From Roseococcus sp. SDR (lineage in GTDB: Bacteria; Pseudomonadota; Alphaproteobacteria; Acetobacterales; Acetobacteraceae): 64,000 bases of DNA. Of the stretch, positions 38,303-48,100 are shown one piece after another. The notes beneath the pieces were generated by a model. That model had not been told where the DNA came from. It did no database searches and was given only the letters and a program-made list of their open reading frames with translations. The stretch is taken from positions 310,001 through 374,000 of the forward strand of contig NZ_JAHRCU010000002.1 in NCBI RefSeq assembly GCF_019083995.1, written 5' to 3'. Positions within the stretch are counted from its first letter, which is position 1. Each line of letters begins with the position of its first letter. Both the position numbers and the translations under genes were made by a program.

Positions 38303-39181
38303 ATGGCCCTGGTTCCCTTCGATGATCGCGACGGCGTGATCTGGTGGAATGGCGAATTCCGCCCCTGGCGCGATTCGAAGCTGCACGTCCTGTCCCATGG
38401 CCTCCATTATGCCTCGGCCGTCTTCGAGGGCGAGCGGTGCTATGCCGGCGAGATCTTCAAGCTGCGCGAGCACACCGAGCGCCTGCTCCAGTCGGGCCGG
38501 ATCCTCGGCTTCGAGATCCCCTATACCGCGCAGCAGATCGATGATGCCTGCAACGAGACGATTCGTCGCAACGGCCTGACCAATGCCTATGTCCGCCCCA
38601 TCGCCTGGCGCGGTGCGGAGGAGATGGGCGTGGCCGCGAAGGCGACGACCGTGCAGGTGGCGATCGCCGTCTGGGAATGGGGCGCCTATTTCGGCGTGGA
38701 GCAGCGCATGAAGGGCGTGAACCTCGCCATGGCCAAGTGGCGCCGCCCGCACCCCGAGACCGCGCCCACGGCCAGCAAGGCGGCCGGCCTCTACATGATC
38801 GGCACCATGAGCAAGGAGGCCGCCATGGATGAGGGCGCCGACGACGCCATGATGCTCGACTGGAAGGGCGACCTCGCCGAGGCCACAGGCGCCAACGCCT
38901 TCTTCGTGATGGATGGCGAGGTGCATACGCCGAAGCCCACCTGCTTCCTGGACGGCATCACCCGTCGCACCGTCATGGACCTGGCCCGCAAGCGCCAGAT
39001 GAAGGTGGTGGAGCGCGTGATCCATCCGGATGAACTGCCGAAGGCGAGCGAGGTGTTCCTGGCCGGCACCGCGGCCGAGGTGACGCCGGTGCGGCGCATC
39101 GGCGCGCATGACTTCACGCCGGGCGCCATCACCGAGACGCTGATGAAGGACTATGACGCGCTGGTGAACCGTCGCGGCTGA
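38303..39181 (+). CDS. ilvE: Branched-chain amino acid aminotransferase
   Basis: A 292-residue fold-type IV PLP enzyme. It starts MALVPFDDRDGVIWWNGEF, then LHVLSHGLHYASAVFEGERCY, WRRPHPETAPTASKAAGLYM with the PLP Lys, ALDW-like MMLDWKGDLAEATGANAFFV, LDGITRRTVMDLA and TAAEVTPVRRIG. It catalyses the last step of leucine, isoleucine and valine synthesis. Strong Shine-Dalgarno AAGGAGG at 38290-38296. The stop codon lies in the first unit of a 24-bp tandem repeat. Confidence 0.95.
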   Translation: MALVPFDDRDGVIWWNGEFRPWRDSKLHVLSHGLHYASAVFEGERCYAGEIFKLREHTERLLQSGRILGFEIPYTAQQIDDACNETIRRNGLTNAYVRPIAWRGAEEMGVAAKATTVQVAIAVWEWGAYFGVEQRMKGVNLAMAKWRRPHPETAPTASKAAGLYMIGTMSKEAAMDEGADDAMMLDWKGDLAEATGANAFFVMDGEVHTPKPTCFLDGITRRTVMDLARKRQMKVVERVIHPDELPKASEVFLAGTAAEVTPVRRIGAHDFTPGAITETLMKDYDALVNRRG

Positions 39182-39261
39182 GCCGCGCCAAGACGAGACG
39201 GCTGAGCCGCGCCAAGACGAGACGGCTGAGCCGCACCAGGACAGGACCGCTAAGCCGCGCC
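39175..39261 (+). repeat. 24-bp tandem repeat across the ilvE stop codon
   Basis: Three full 24-bp units (39175-39198, 39199-39222, 39223-39246) and a partial fourth (39247-39261). Units 1 and 2 are identical (CGGCTGAGCCGCGCCAAGAC plus GAGA). Each of the first three repeats the TGA stop context of ilvE; the fourth has TAA. Probably slippage-generated. Confidence 0.85.
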
Positions 39262-39308
39262 GGCAGTGGCCGGCGCAAGCGCTTGACGCGGCGCACCGCT
39301 CCGGGGGA

Positions 39309-42254
39309 TTGAGGGTCATCCCCCGGAGCATCGGCTTGAACCCATTCGCCTTTCTCTCCCGCCTTCTGGCCGCGCGCGCCGCCGAGCGGGAGCGGACGAA
39401 GCGGCGCATGGCCGCGCTGGCGGCGCGGCGCGCGGGCGATGCCGCGCGGGACCGGCGGGATTGGGCCGAAGCCGCCAGCCAGTACGACCGCTACCTCGCC
39501 CTTCAACCGGATGACGCGGCGCTCTGGGTACAGCTCGGCCATGCCCGCAAGGAATCAGGCGACCTGCCGGCCGCCGAGCTGGCCTACCGCGCCGCGCAGG
39601 AGCGCCAACCGCGCGACCATGACATCGCGCTCCAACTCGGCCACGCCCTGAAACTCCAGGGTCGGCTGGAAGAGGCGGCAGCCGCCTATGCCCTTTCCGA
39701 TCAGCTCGCGCCCATCAACCATGCGGCGGAGGAGCTGGCGGCGTTGGCCGGCGTCGAGATCCGGCCGCGCCCGGCGGGCGTCACCGCCCGCCAGATCTCC
39801 GAGCGCGAGCGCCTGGCCCTGGAACGCCTGCGCGAGGCCGAGCTGGACGTCGCGCGCGCACCGGACAACCCCGCGGCGCACCGCGCCCTGGCCGAGGCGC
39901 TGCTGCAGTCCGGCCGGCGCAATGCCGCCATCGCCGCCGCACGCGAGGCCTGGCGACTCATGCCCGAGCGGCGGAACTGGCAGACCATCCGCCGCGTCGG
40001 TGGCACCCCGCCCGAGGAAGGCACGCCCGGCGGGCCACAGCTGCACGACGTGACGGACCTGCTGACCATGGTGCGCGACACCGGGCGCGCCACCGGCATC
40101 CAGCGCGTGCAGCTCGGTCTCGCCGAGGGCATCCTGGCCGACCCGGCGGCGGCCGAGGAGGCGCGCTTCGTCTTCCTGGCCGAGCGCTTCGGCCCACTCT
40201 GGACGCTGGCGCGAGAGGACATCGCCGCCATCATCGCCTATTGCCTGCACGAGCCGCATGATCCGCTGCGCGCCGAGGCGCTGGTGAACGGCGCGATGGA
40301 CCGCGCTCGGCCGACGCATCTGCCCTCAGCCCGCGTCTTCTTCATCATGGGCGCCTTCTGGTTCTGGGCGGGCGTTCCCTCGGCGCTGGCGCGGCTGCGC
40401 GCGGCAGGGCTTCGCATCGGTCTCCTCGTCTATGACCTGATCCCCCTCACCCATCCCGAGCACACGAGCGAGGGCACGGTCGCCGCCTTCCGCCAGGGGC
40501 TGGAGGAGGGCGCCGCGCTCTGGGACTTCGCGCTCACCATCTCGGAATTCACCGCGCGCGAACTTGGCCGCCAGCTGAGGGCGATCGAGGCGCCGCCCAT
40601 CCCGATCCGCCCGGTCCCGCTCGCGCATCGCATCAGCCCGCCGGACAAGCCGGATGCGGCAGCCTTCCCCGAGGCGGTGCGGGACCTGCGGGGCCAGGAC
40701 TACGTGCTCTGCGTGGGCACCATCGAATCGCGGAAGAACCACCTGGCCCTGTTCCAGGCCTGGCAGATCCTGCTGCGCGAGGGGATGGACCCGCCGCCGC
40801 TCGTGCTGGTGGGCCGCCCGGGCTGGCGCGTGACGGACCTGATGGAGCAGCTGGAGGCGACAGGCTTCCTGGGTGGCCGGGTGCGCCTCGTCCATGGCGT
40901 CTCAGATCCTGAGCTGGAGGGGCTCTACCGCGGCTGCCTCTTCACCATCTTCCCTTCCTTCACCGAGGGCTGGGGCCTGCCGGTCGGTGAATCCCTGGCG
41001 TTGGGCAAGCTCTGTCTCGCCGCGCTGGAAGGCGCGACACCCGAGGCCGCCGGCGGCTTCGCCGAACCGATCGACGCCTACAGCCCGCGCGACATCGCGG
41101 CGCGCGTGCGCCATTTCGTGACCGACCGCGCGGCCCTGGCAGCCGCCGAGGCGCGCCTGCGCGAGGGCTTCACGCCGCGCGGCTGGCCCGAGGTCACCCG
41201 CCACTTCCTGACGGAGCTTACCGCCTGCCTGGCCGTGCCGCCCCCGCAGCGAGCAACACCGGAGGCACCCCGCCTCGCGCCCGGCCAGCGGCTGCTTTTC
41301 ACGCCGGGAGCCGCGCTGGGCGACCTGCTGGTGCTGGGCGCCGGGTTCGAACCACCGGAGCCGCCGGGCGCCTGGCTCATCGGCAGCTCCGGGACGCTGA
41401 CGGTGGAGTGTGCTGCGCCCATGCGGCTCTGGCTCCGCCTGCGTGCTGCGCCTTGGGCGACGGATAACCGCGCCGGCATCGCGCTGGGCGACGGGCCACT
41501 GCAATGGGCCGAGATCGAGCCGGGCCAGGAAGCGATGCTGGCGCTCGATGTGCCGGCCGGCCACGCGACGCTGCGCCTCGTCGTGGATGGGCCGACCCAT
41601 CCGCCGCCAGAGGGCGAGCGCCGCCCGATCCGCGTGGCGCTCAGCGAGATCACCGCCGTCGCGCATGAGACACCCCGCCTTGCGCCGGGGCGGGCCGTGA
41701 TCTTCGGCCCGGCGGCCGCGGCGCAGGATTGGCTCGCCCTGCTGGCCGAGGGCTGGAGCCAGACGGCCAATGGCCAGGGCGTGGGCGTGCTGGCGCCCAT
41801 GGCGGTGTTGCGGCTGGCCGTGCCGGCCGAGGCGGTGGGCGAGATTCGCGTGCTGCTGCACCTGCATGTCCGCGCCGGCGCGCATGCCCGGCTGCGCCAC
41901 CCGGGCGGCCTGACCGCACTGCCCGAGGGCGGCGGCGCGCTGCTCCTGCCGCTGGCCGTCACCACCGACGCCGAGGGCCAGGCGCGCATCGCGCTGGAGA
42001 TGGAGGATCGCAGCGTGCCGCCGATCCGCCTCGCCGCGCTGCAGTGGGCCGCCGAGGCGGACATGGCCGCGCGGCTGGCGATGATCGAATCCGTGATGCT
42101 GCCCGAAGGCGGTGCCGCGCATGCCCTTTCCGCCACGCGCCTGACGGCGCTCGAGGCGCGGCTGCGCGCCGAGACGGCCGAACCCGCCACGCCACTGCCG
42201 GGCGGCGAGGCCGGCCGGGCGGCGCTGCGCCTCGCCGCCTCGCGCAAGGGCTGA
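39309..42254 (+). CDS. Large glycosyltransferase (family 4) with N-terminal TPR
   Basis: About 981 residues. A TPR-like region (about 30-135: WAEAASQYDRYLALQPDDAALWVQLGHARKESGDLPAAELAYRAAQE) precedes a GT-B glycosyltransferase with DVTDLLTMVRDTGRATGIQRVQ, YDLIPLTHPEHTSEG, YVLCVGTIESRKNH and the donor-site FPSFTEGWGLPVGES containing Glu553. The C-terminal third (about 650-980) is Ala/Leu-rich with beta-type segments, possibly carbohydrate-binding. Likely builds a surface polysaccharide or glycan. The start is a TTG at 39309; TTG at 39336 (MNPFAFL) has a better-spaced GGAG. Followed 7 bp later by another glycosyltransferase. Confidence 0.82.
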   Translation: MRVIPRSIGLNPFAFLSRLLAARAAERERTKRRMAALAARRAGDAARDRRDWAEAASQYDRYLALQPDDAALWVQLGHARKESGDLPAAELAYRAAQERQPRDHDIALQLGHALKLQGRLEEAAAAYALSDQLAPINHAAEELAALAGVEIRPRPAGVTARQISERERLALERLREAELDVARAPDNPAAHRALAEALLQSGRRNAAIAAAREAWRLMPERRNWQTIRRVGGTPPEEGTPGGPQLHDVTDLLTMVRDTGRATGIQRVQLGLAEGILADPAAAEEARFVFLAERFGPLWTLAREDIAAIIAYCLHEPHDPLRAEALVNGAMDRARPTHLPSARVFFIMGAFWFWAGVPSALARLRAAGLRIGLLVYDLIPLTHPEHTSEGTVAAFRQGLEEGAALWDFALTISEFTARELGRQLRAIEAPPIPIRPVPLAHRISPPDKPDAAAFPEAVRDLRGQDYVLCVGTIESRKNHLALFQAWQILLREGMDPPPLVLVGRPGWRVTDLMEQLEATGFLGGRVRLVHGVSDPELEGLYRGCLFTIFPSFTEGWGLPVGESLALGKLCLAALEGATPEAAGGFAEPIDAYSPRDIAARVRHFVTDRAALAAAEARLREGFTPRGWPEVTRHFLTELTACLAVPPPQRATPEAPRLAPGQRLLFTPGAALGDLLVLGAGFEPPEPPGAWLIGSSGTLTVECAAPMRLWLRLRAAPWATDNRAGIALGDGPLQWAEIEPGQEAMLALDVPAGHATLRLVVDGPTHPPPEGERRPIRVALSEITAVAHETPRLAPGRAVIFGPAAAAQDWLALLAEGWSQTANGQGVGVLAPMAVLRLAVPAEAVGEIRVLLHLHVRAGAHARLRHPGGLTALPEGGGALLLPLAVTTDAEGQARIALEMEDRSVPPIRLAALQWAAEADMAARLAMIESVMLPEGGAAHALSATRLTALEARLRAETAEPATPLPGGEAGRAALRLAASRKG

Positions 42255-42261
42255 GGCCCCC

Positions 42262-45111
42262 ATGCGCCTGATGCTCGACCTCCAGGGCGTGCAGGGCGCG
42301 GCGCGCCATGCCGGGCTCGGCCGGTTCAGCCTGGAGCTGGCGCGCGCGCTGGTGCGCGGGCGCGGCGCGCATGAGGTGCAGATCCTGCTCAACATGCGGC
42401 TCGCCGAATCCGCGGCGCGGCTGGCTGCGGAGTTCACCCCGCTGCTGGGCCCCACCGGCATTGTGCGCTGGACGGCACCCGAAGGCTCAGCCGCTGGCCA
42501 GCACCCGCAGGCGCCGCTGCGCCGGCTTGCCGAGAATCTGCGCGCCGAGGTGATCGGCGCGGCCGCACCCGACCTGCTGCATCTCGGCTCCGTCTTCGAA
42601 GGCTTCCGGCATGATGTCGTCACCACCTGGCCGGCCGAACGGGAGCGCCCACGCATCGCGGCCACGGTGCATGACCTGATCCCGCTGACGCTGCGCGAGA
42701 CCTATCTCGACGGGCATTGGCGAGAGGCGGGGCTCGTCCCCTGGTATGCCCGCTGCCTGGATGAGCTGGCGGCCTGCGCGCCGCTGCTCGCCAATTCCGA
42801 GGCGACGCGCGCCGAAGTGCTGCGGCATCTGGCCCTGCCGCCCGATCGCGTCGTGGTGATCGGCGGCGGCGCCTCGCCCGGCTTCGCGCCCCCGCCACCC
42901 GACCCTGCGGCGCGCACGGCGCTGCTGCAGCGCCATGGCCTGACCGAGGGCTACCTGCTCTATCTCGGCGCCGGCGATTTCCGGAAGAACGAGGGGCTGC
43001 TGCTGCGCGCCTACGCGGCGCTGCCCGAGGGCCTGCGCGCGCGCCACCGCCTGGCCATCGGCCATGTGAACCCGCCCCATCTGCGCGAGATGGCGCGTGG
43101 CGCGGGCGTCGCCGAACATGAGCTGATCTGCCTGCCCTTCATCCCCGACGCCGACCTGCCGGGGCTCTATGCCGCGGCGTCGCTCTTCGTCATGCCCTCG
43201 CTGGCGGAGGGCTTCGGCCTGCCGCTGCTGGAGGCCATGGCCTGTGGCGCGGCCTGCATCGCCAGCAACCGCTCCGCCCTGCCCGAGGTGCTCTCGCGCA
43301 GCGATGCGCTGTTCGACCCGGAGGATGCGGGGGCGCTCACGCGGCTCATGCAGCGCCTGCTGGAGGCGCCCGAACTGCGCGCCGACCTCGCCGCCTATGG
43401 CCCGCGCCGCGCCCGCGACTTCAGCTGGGAGCGCGCCGCGGCGGAGGCCTGGGCCGCCTTCGAGCGCGCGCAGCCCAAGGCCGCGAAGGGCCGGCTGGCG
43501 CGGCGGAAGAGCCTCGCCATCGTCTCCCCCCTGCCGCCGACGCCCAGCGGCATCGCCGACTACACGGCGGAGCTGGCCCCGGCTCTGGCGGCGCATTACG
43601 CCGTGACCCTGGTCAGTGCCGCGCCGCCTGAGGGGCCGCTGGCGGGGCGTCTGCCCTGGATCAGCGAGGAGGATTTCGCCGAGCAGGGCGGGCGTTTCGA
43701 CCGTGTCCTCTACCACATCGGCAACAACCCGATGCACACGCGCATCCTGCAGGAGTTGCTGCCGCGCATCCCCGGCGTGGTCACGCTGCATGAGGCCGCG
43801 ATCACGGATCTGCGCAACTGGCTCGACCGCCGGGCCGACGCGCCGGAGCCTCGGACCACGCGCGTGGCGCGCGAGGAGGGCTACCCGGCCCTCTTCGCCC
43901 CGATCGAACTGGCCGGCAGCGCGGGCCCGATGGCCGAGGCGTTGGGCCTGGTGCTGCATTCCGGCCATGCGCGCTGGCTGCTGGAGACGCAGTACGGCAA
44001 CGCCGCGCTGACCCACGCGCATGTCCTGCCGCTGATGCGCCAGCCGGTAGCGCTGCCGGCACGCGAGGCGGCACGCGCCGCGCTCGGCCTCGCGCCGGAG
44101 GATCTGCTGGTCGCCTCCTTCGGCATCGTGACGCCGCAGAAGCTGCCCGAGCGCGTGCTGGCCGGCTTCGCGGGCCTGGCCCGGGCGGTGCCCGCCGCAC
44201 GCCTCGTCTTCGTCGGCGAAGCGCAGGATGGCAGCGCCGCGGTGCTGGCCGCGGCCGAGCGCCAGGGCCTGACCGGACGCGTCAGCGTGACGGGCCGCGT
44301 GCCGCCCGGCACCTACCAGGCCTGGCTCGCCGCCTGTGACCTCGCGGTGCAGCTTCGGCGCGGCAGCCGGGGTGAGACCTCGGCCGCCGCCAAGGACGTG
44401 CTGATGGCGGGCCGTCCGCTCGTCTCCAACCGACATGGCGCGATGGCGGAGATGGAGGCCTCAGGCTGCCGGCTGGTCGCCGAAGCGGCTGAGACCGCCG
44501 AGCTTGCCGCCGCGCTGCTGGAGATCGGCCGTGATGCGTCGCTGCGCGCCGAGATGGGCGCGGCCGCGCGGCGCTGGGCGCTGTGGGAGCTGAACCCGGA
44601 TCGCATCGCCGCCGCCTATGCCGCCGTGCTGGAGCACTCCTACACGCATGGGCCCCAGGCAGGGCTGGCGCAGATGCTTGCGGCGAGCCGGGACCTGCCG
44701 CTCTCAGCGCGGGACGCGGCGGCGGCGGGGCTGGCCCTGGCCCGGACCTTCCCCGGAGCGCGACAGAGCCGCCTCTGGCTCGATGTCGGCCTCGGCGGGC
44801 TGGAGCCCGGCATCCTCACGCTGCTGCGCGAGGGGCTCGGCGCGCTGCGGCCCGAACCCTGCCTCCAGGCGGGCGACGGCTGGGTGACCGCGCATGGCTG
44901 GGCCTGGGAGAAGCTTGAGCTGCCAGGCCAGCCTCCGCCGGAAGGGCCGGCCGTGATGGCCGCAGGCGACGTGCTGGTGGCGCCGCCTGGCCTGGCACGG
45001 GACCTCGCGGCCGCGCAGGGGGTGCGGGTGCTGGACGGGCTGCATCCCGGCTTCCAGCGCGGCGAGGGCCCGGCGCAGCGCATGCTGGTGGACCGGCTGA
45101 TGCACGCCTGA
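42262..45111 (+). CDS. Dual-domain glycosyltransferase (two GT4 modules)
   Basis: 949 residues. Module 1 (about 1-410) begins MRLMLDLQGVQGAARHAGLGRFSLELARAL, with VHDLIPLTLRETYLDG, YLLYLGAGDFRKNEGL and FVMPSLAEGFGLPLLEAMACG. Module 2 (about 415-800) begins KSLAIVSPLPPTPSGIADYTAEL, with VTLHEAAI, ASFGIVTPQKLPERVL and GETSAAAKDVLMAGRPLVSNR. A C-terminal extension of about 150 residues is unassigned. Such fused transferases add successive sugars to a surface glycan. It is 7 bp downstream of another glycosyltransferase, forming a two-gene operon ended by a hairpin at 45107-45126. Confidence 0.85.
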   Translation: MRLMLDLQGVQGAARHAGLGRFSLELARALVRGRGAHEVQILLNMRLAESAARLAAEFTPLLGPTGIVRWTAPEGSAAGQHPQAPLRRLAENLRAEVIGAAAPDLLHLGSVFEGFRHDVVTTWPAERERPRIAATVHDLIPLTLRETYLDGHWREAGLVPWYARCLDELAACAPLLANSEATRAEVLRHLALPPDRVVVIGGGASPGFAPPPPDPAARTALLQRHGLTEGYLLYLGAGDFRKNEGLLLRAYAALPEGLRARHRLAIGHVNPPHLREMARGAGVAEHELICLPFIPDADLPGLYAAASLFVMPSLAEGFGLPLLEAMACGAACIASNRSALPEVLSRSDALFDPEDAGALTRLMQRLLEAPELRADLAAYGPRRARDFSWERAAAEAWAAFERAQPKAAKGRLARRKSLAIVSPLPPTPSGIADYTAELAPALAAHYAVTLVSAAPPEGPLAGRLPWISEEDFAEQGGRFDRVLYHIGNNPMHTRILQELLPRIPGVVTLHEAAITDLRNWLDRRADAPEPRTTRVAREEGYPALFAPIELAGSAGPMAEALGLVLHSGHARWLLETQYGNAALTHAHVLPLMRQPVALPAREAARAALGLAPEDLLVASFGIVTPQKLPERVLAGFAGLARAVPAARLVFVGEAQDGSAAVLAAAERQGLTGRVSVTGRVPPGTYQAWLAACDLAVQLRRGSRGETSAAAKDVLMAGRPLVSNRHGAMAEMEASGCRLVAEAAETAELAAALLEIGRDASLRAEMGAAARRWALWELNPDRIAAAYAAVLEHSYTHGPQAGLAQMLAASRDLPLSARDAAAAGLALARTFPGARQSRLWLDVGLGGLEPGILTLLREGLGALRPEPCLQAGDGWVTAHGWAWEKLELPGQPPPEGPAVMAAGDVLVAPPGLARDLAAAQGVRVLDGLHPGFQRGEGPAQRMLVDRLMHA

Positions 45112-45126
45112 GCCGGGCGGCTCAGG
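45107..45126. terminator. Compact bidirectional terminator over two convergent stop codons
   Basis: Perfect 8-bp stem CCTGAGCC / GGCTCAGG (45107-45114 and 45119-45126) with loop GGGC. It contains the TGA of the glycosyltransferase on one arm and the TGA of the macroglobulin gene on the other. Confidence 0.6.
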
Positions 45127-48100
45127 GCAGGATCGTGATCCGCCCCGCCGCCTGCCGCGCGAAGAAGGCCGGGCGGTACATGTCCGACACCTCGGCCCCC
45201 GGCAGCTCGAAGCGCCCCGGCGTCACCGCCCGCAGCCGCACCGCGAGGCGGAATTCGCGCAGATCGGCGGTGAAGGCGAAGGCCGCCGCCACACGGTCGT
45301 CCAGCGCCGGTTGCGCATCCGCCTCGGGCAATTCGCCGAGGCCGGGCAGGCCCGGCACCGCGCCCGGGCCGAGCCGCGCCTCGACCTCCCATCCCGCCGG
45401 CAGGCCCTGGCTGATCATGGCCAGGTGGTTCTGGCTGGATTCCGCCCGCCCCTCGATCACCATGATGAAGGAGGTGCCGGAGCGCAGCTGGTCCAGGTTG
45501 AGCGCCATGCCCTCCAGGTTCAGGAAGCGGCGGCGGATCTGCATGGCGTTGCGCCCGGCGGGCAGCGCCTCGGTGGGAATGCCGGTGACGGTCAGGCTGA
45601 CCGGCAGGGGCGCATCGCCGAGGTTGCGCAGCGTGCCACCCGTGGTCGCGTTGACCACGCGGCCGGTCACCGCGGCACCTTCCAGGCTGGCGCGCACCGG
45701 GCGGCCGTCACGGCCGAGCGTCGCCGCCGCCAGCACCGCCCAGGCCTGCTCCTGCGTCGAGGCCAGCGCGGGCGTCAGCTCCGGCCCGGGCAGGCGACCC
45801 TGCGCCGTGGTGAGCATGGCGGCCGGCATGCGGCTCTCCTGCGCGAGGACAAGGATCGCCATCGCATCCCGCGCGCCGCTGCCATAATCATAGATCCAGT
45901 CGCGCCGGGCGGGCGCGGCGAGTGCCGCGGTGAAGGCGCGCGTCGCGCGCTCCGCATCGCCCGCGCGGGCGAAGGCGGCGCCGAGCTGCGCGCGGGCCAG
46001 CGGCGTGGGCAGGCGGTCCAGGCTTTCCATCAGCCGGCGCGCGGCGCCCAGCCGGTGCCGGCCGGCCATGGAGAGCGCGCTCAGCCGCGCCGCCTGCGCC
46101 GCGTATTCGGCGGGCTCGGTCGGGCTGGTTTCCTCCAGCCGTTCCGAGAGGTTGACCAGCGCCGCCTCCAGCGCGGCATCCGGCACGGCGGCGCCGGCCG
46201 CCTTGGCGCGCAGCAGCGCCTCCACCGCATAGCCCGAGGTCCAGAATTCGGGTTCGCCCTGGGCGGACCAGAGGCCGAAGCTGCCATCGAAGCGCTGCCG
46301 CGCCAGCACGCCATCCACCACGCGCTGCAACCGCGCCGCCTGGGCCGGGCTGCTGGCCTCGGTGGTGGCGGCGGCAAGGCCGATCGCCTGGGAGGAGAGC
46401 TGCTCCAGGCAGGCGAGCGGGAAGGCGTCCAGTGCGCGCAGCATGCCCTCGGCGTCGTAGCGCACGGGCGTGCCGAGACGCGCGGTGGCGCGCCAGCCCG
46501 GCAGGAAGCGCGCGGCATCCGGCGCGAGGCGGACCTCCTGGCCGGGTGCCACCTCGATCACGCTCGCCACCGAGAGCGGCGCGCGGGAGGAGCGCACCTC
46601 GATCCGCGCCTCGCGCGTCGCCGTGAAGCCGTCCGGCCCGGCGACGGCGAGGCGCAGCACGCCCTCACCCGGGCCGGTCGCGCGCAGCGTGGCCGTGGGC
46701 TGGGCGCGGGCGCCCGTCGCGAGCCGCGCGGCAAGGCGGTTGGGGCCAGCCAGCGCGATGGCACCCTCGGTGCTGAGCGTGGCGCTCACCTCGCCCGCGG
46801 GGAGTTCGAGATTGTGCAGCAGCACGGCGATGCTCGCCTCGTCGCCGGGGGCGAGGAAGCGCGGCAGGATCGCCTCGGCCAGCACGGCATCCCGGACAAG
46901 CAGCGTGCGGGCGGCGGAACCGACCCGCGCGCCATCCCAGGCGACGGCCATCAGGCGCAGTTCGCCGGCGAAATCCGGGATTTCGAGCGGGATCTCCGCG
47001 CGGCCCTGGGCATCGGTCGTCACCACGCCGCTGAACAGCACGACATTGCGCTGCGGGATGCGCATGGCGCTGAGATCGCCGAGCTCGTCGCCGCCCTGGC
47101 GCAGCACGGCGAGCGTGCCGTCGCTGGCGCGGATCAGCCGGCCGTAATCGTCGCGGATATCGGTGCCGAGCGTGCGGCGGCCCGCGTAATGCGCCAGCGG
47201 ATCCGGGGTGGCGAAGCGCGTCAGGCGCAGGATGCCCTCATCCACGGCGGCGAGCGTGAGGTGCACCGCACCCTGCCCGCCCGTGACGCTGACCGGGATG
47301 GTCACGCGGCGCTGCGGGCGCACGCGCTCCTCGCCGCCGATCGCGACCTCCAGCCGCCGCGCGGCGGGGTCGATCTGCAGCCAGGTGAGGCCGAGGGCGC
47401 GGCCCGGCGCTTCGGTCGCCTGGCCTTGGCGGAAGACGGTGATGGCGGCGTAGGCGCCAGCGCCCCAGGCGGGGTCGGCCTCCAGCGTCACCTCGGCGCC
47501 GGCGGCCGGCACCTCGATCTCGCGCAGCGCCACCAGCCGGTCGGTCAGGATGGCGAGGCTGGCGCGGCCGGCGAAGGGCGCGGTGATGCGCAGCGTCACG
47601 TTCTGGCCGGGGGCATAGCTTCGGCGATCCGCCGCCACATCCACCTTGTCCGGCACCTCGGCGGATTCCGAGCCGGCCCAGCCGGAGCGGAAGCGCACGG
47701 AGGCCAGCGCCATGCCGCCCGCCTCCTGCGCCTCCAGCCGATAACGGCCGAAGGGGAGGCTGCGGGCGAAGCGCGCGGGTGCTGCGGCGGTGACGGCGAG
47801 GCTCGCCGTATCCACCGGCTCGTCGGTCCAGACCGTCTCGTAGCGCGCCTGGCCGGAGCGCATGACGATGCGCCAATCGGGCCGCTCGCGGACGAGGCGC
47901 AGGCTGAGCTGGCCGGCCTGGGGCTGGCCCGCCGGGTTCACGATGACGAAGTCGAAGCCGGCCTCGGCATTCGCATCCACCGATTGCGGTCCGCGGATGC
48001 CGATGAGGCGCGGCGCGCCCGCCACGGCCAGCGGCAGGTCCACGCGGCTTGCGCGCCCGCCCGGTTCCTCCACTTGCAGCGTGAGTTCCGCGCGCAGCGG

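Noticed and set aside
39175-39261. Possible CRISPR array (24-bp repeats)
   Set aside because: The units are directly contiguous with no spacers; it is a tandem repeat.
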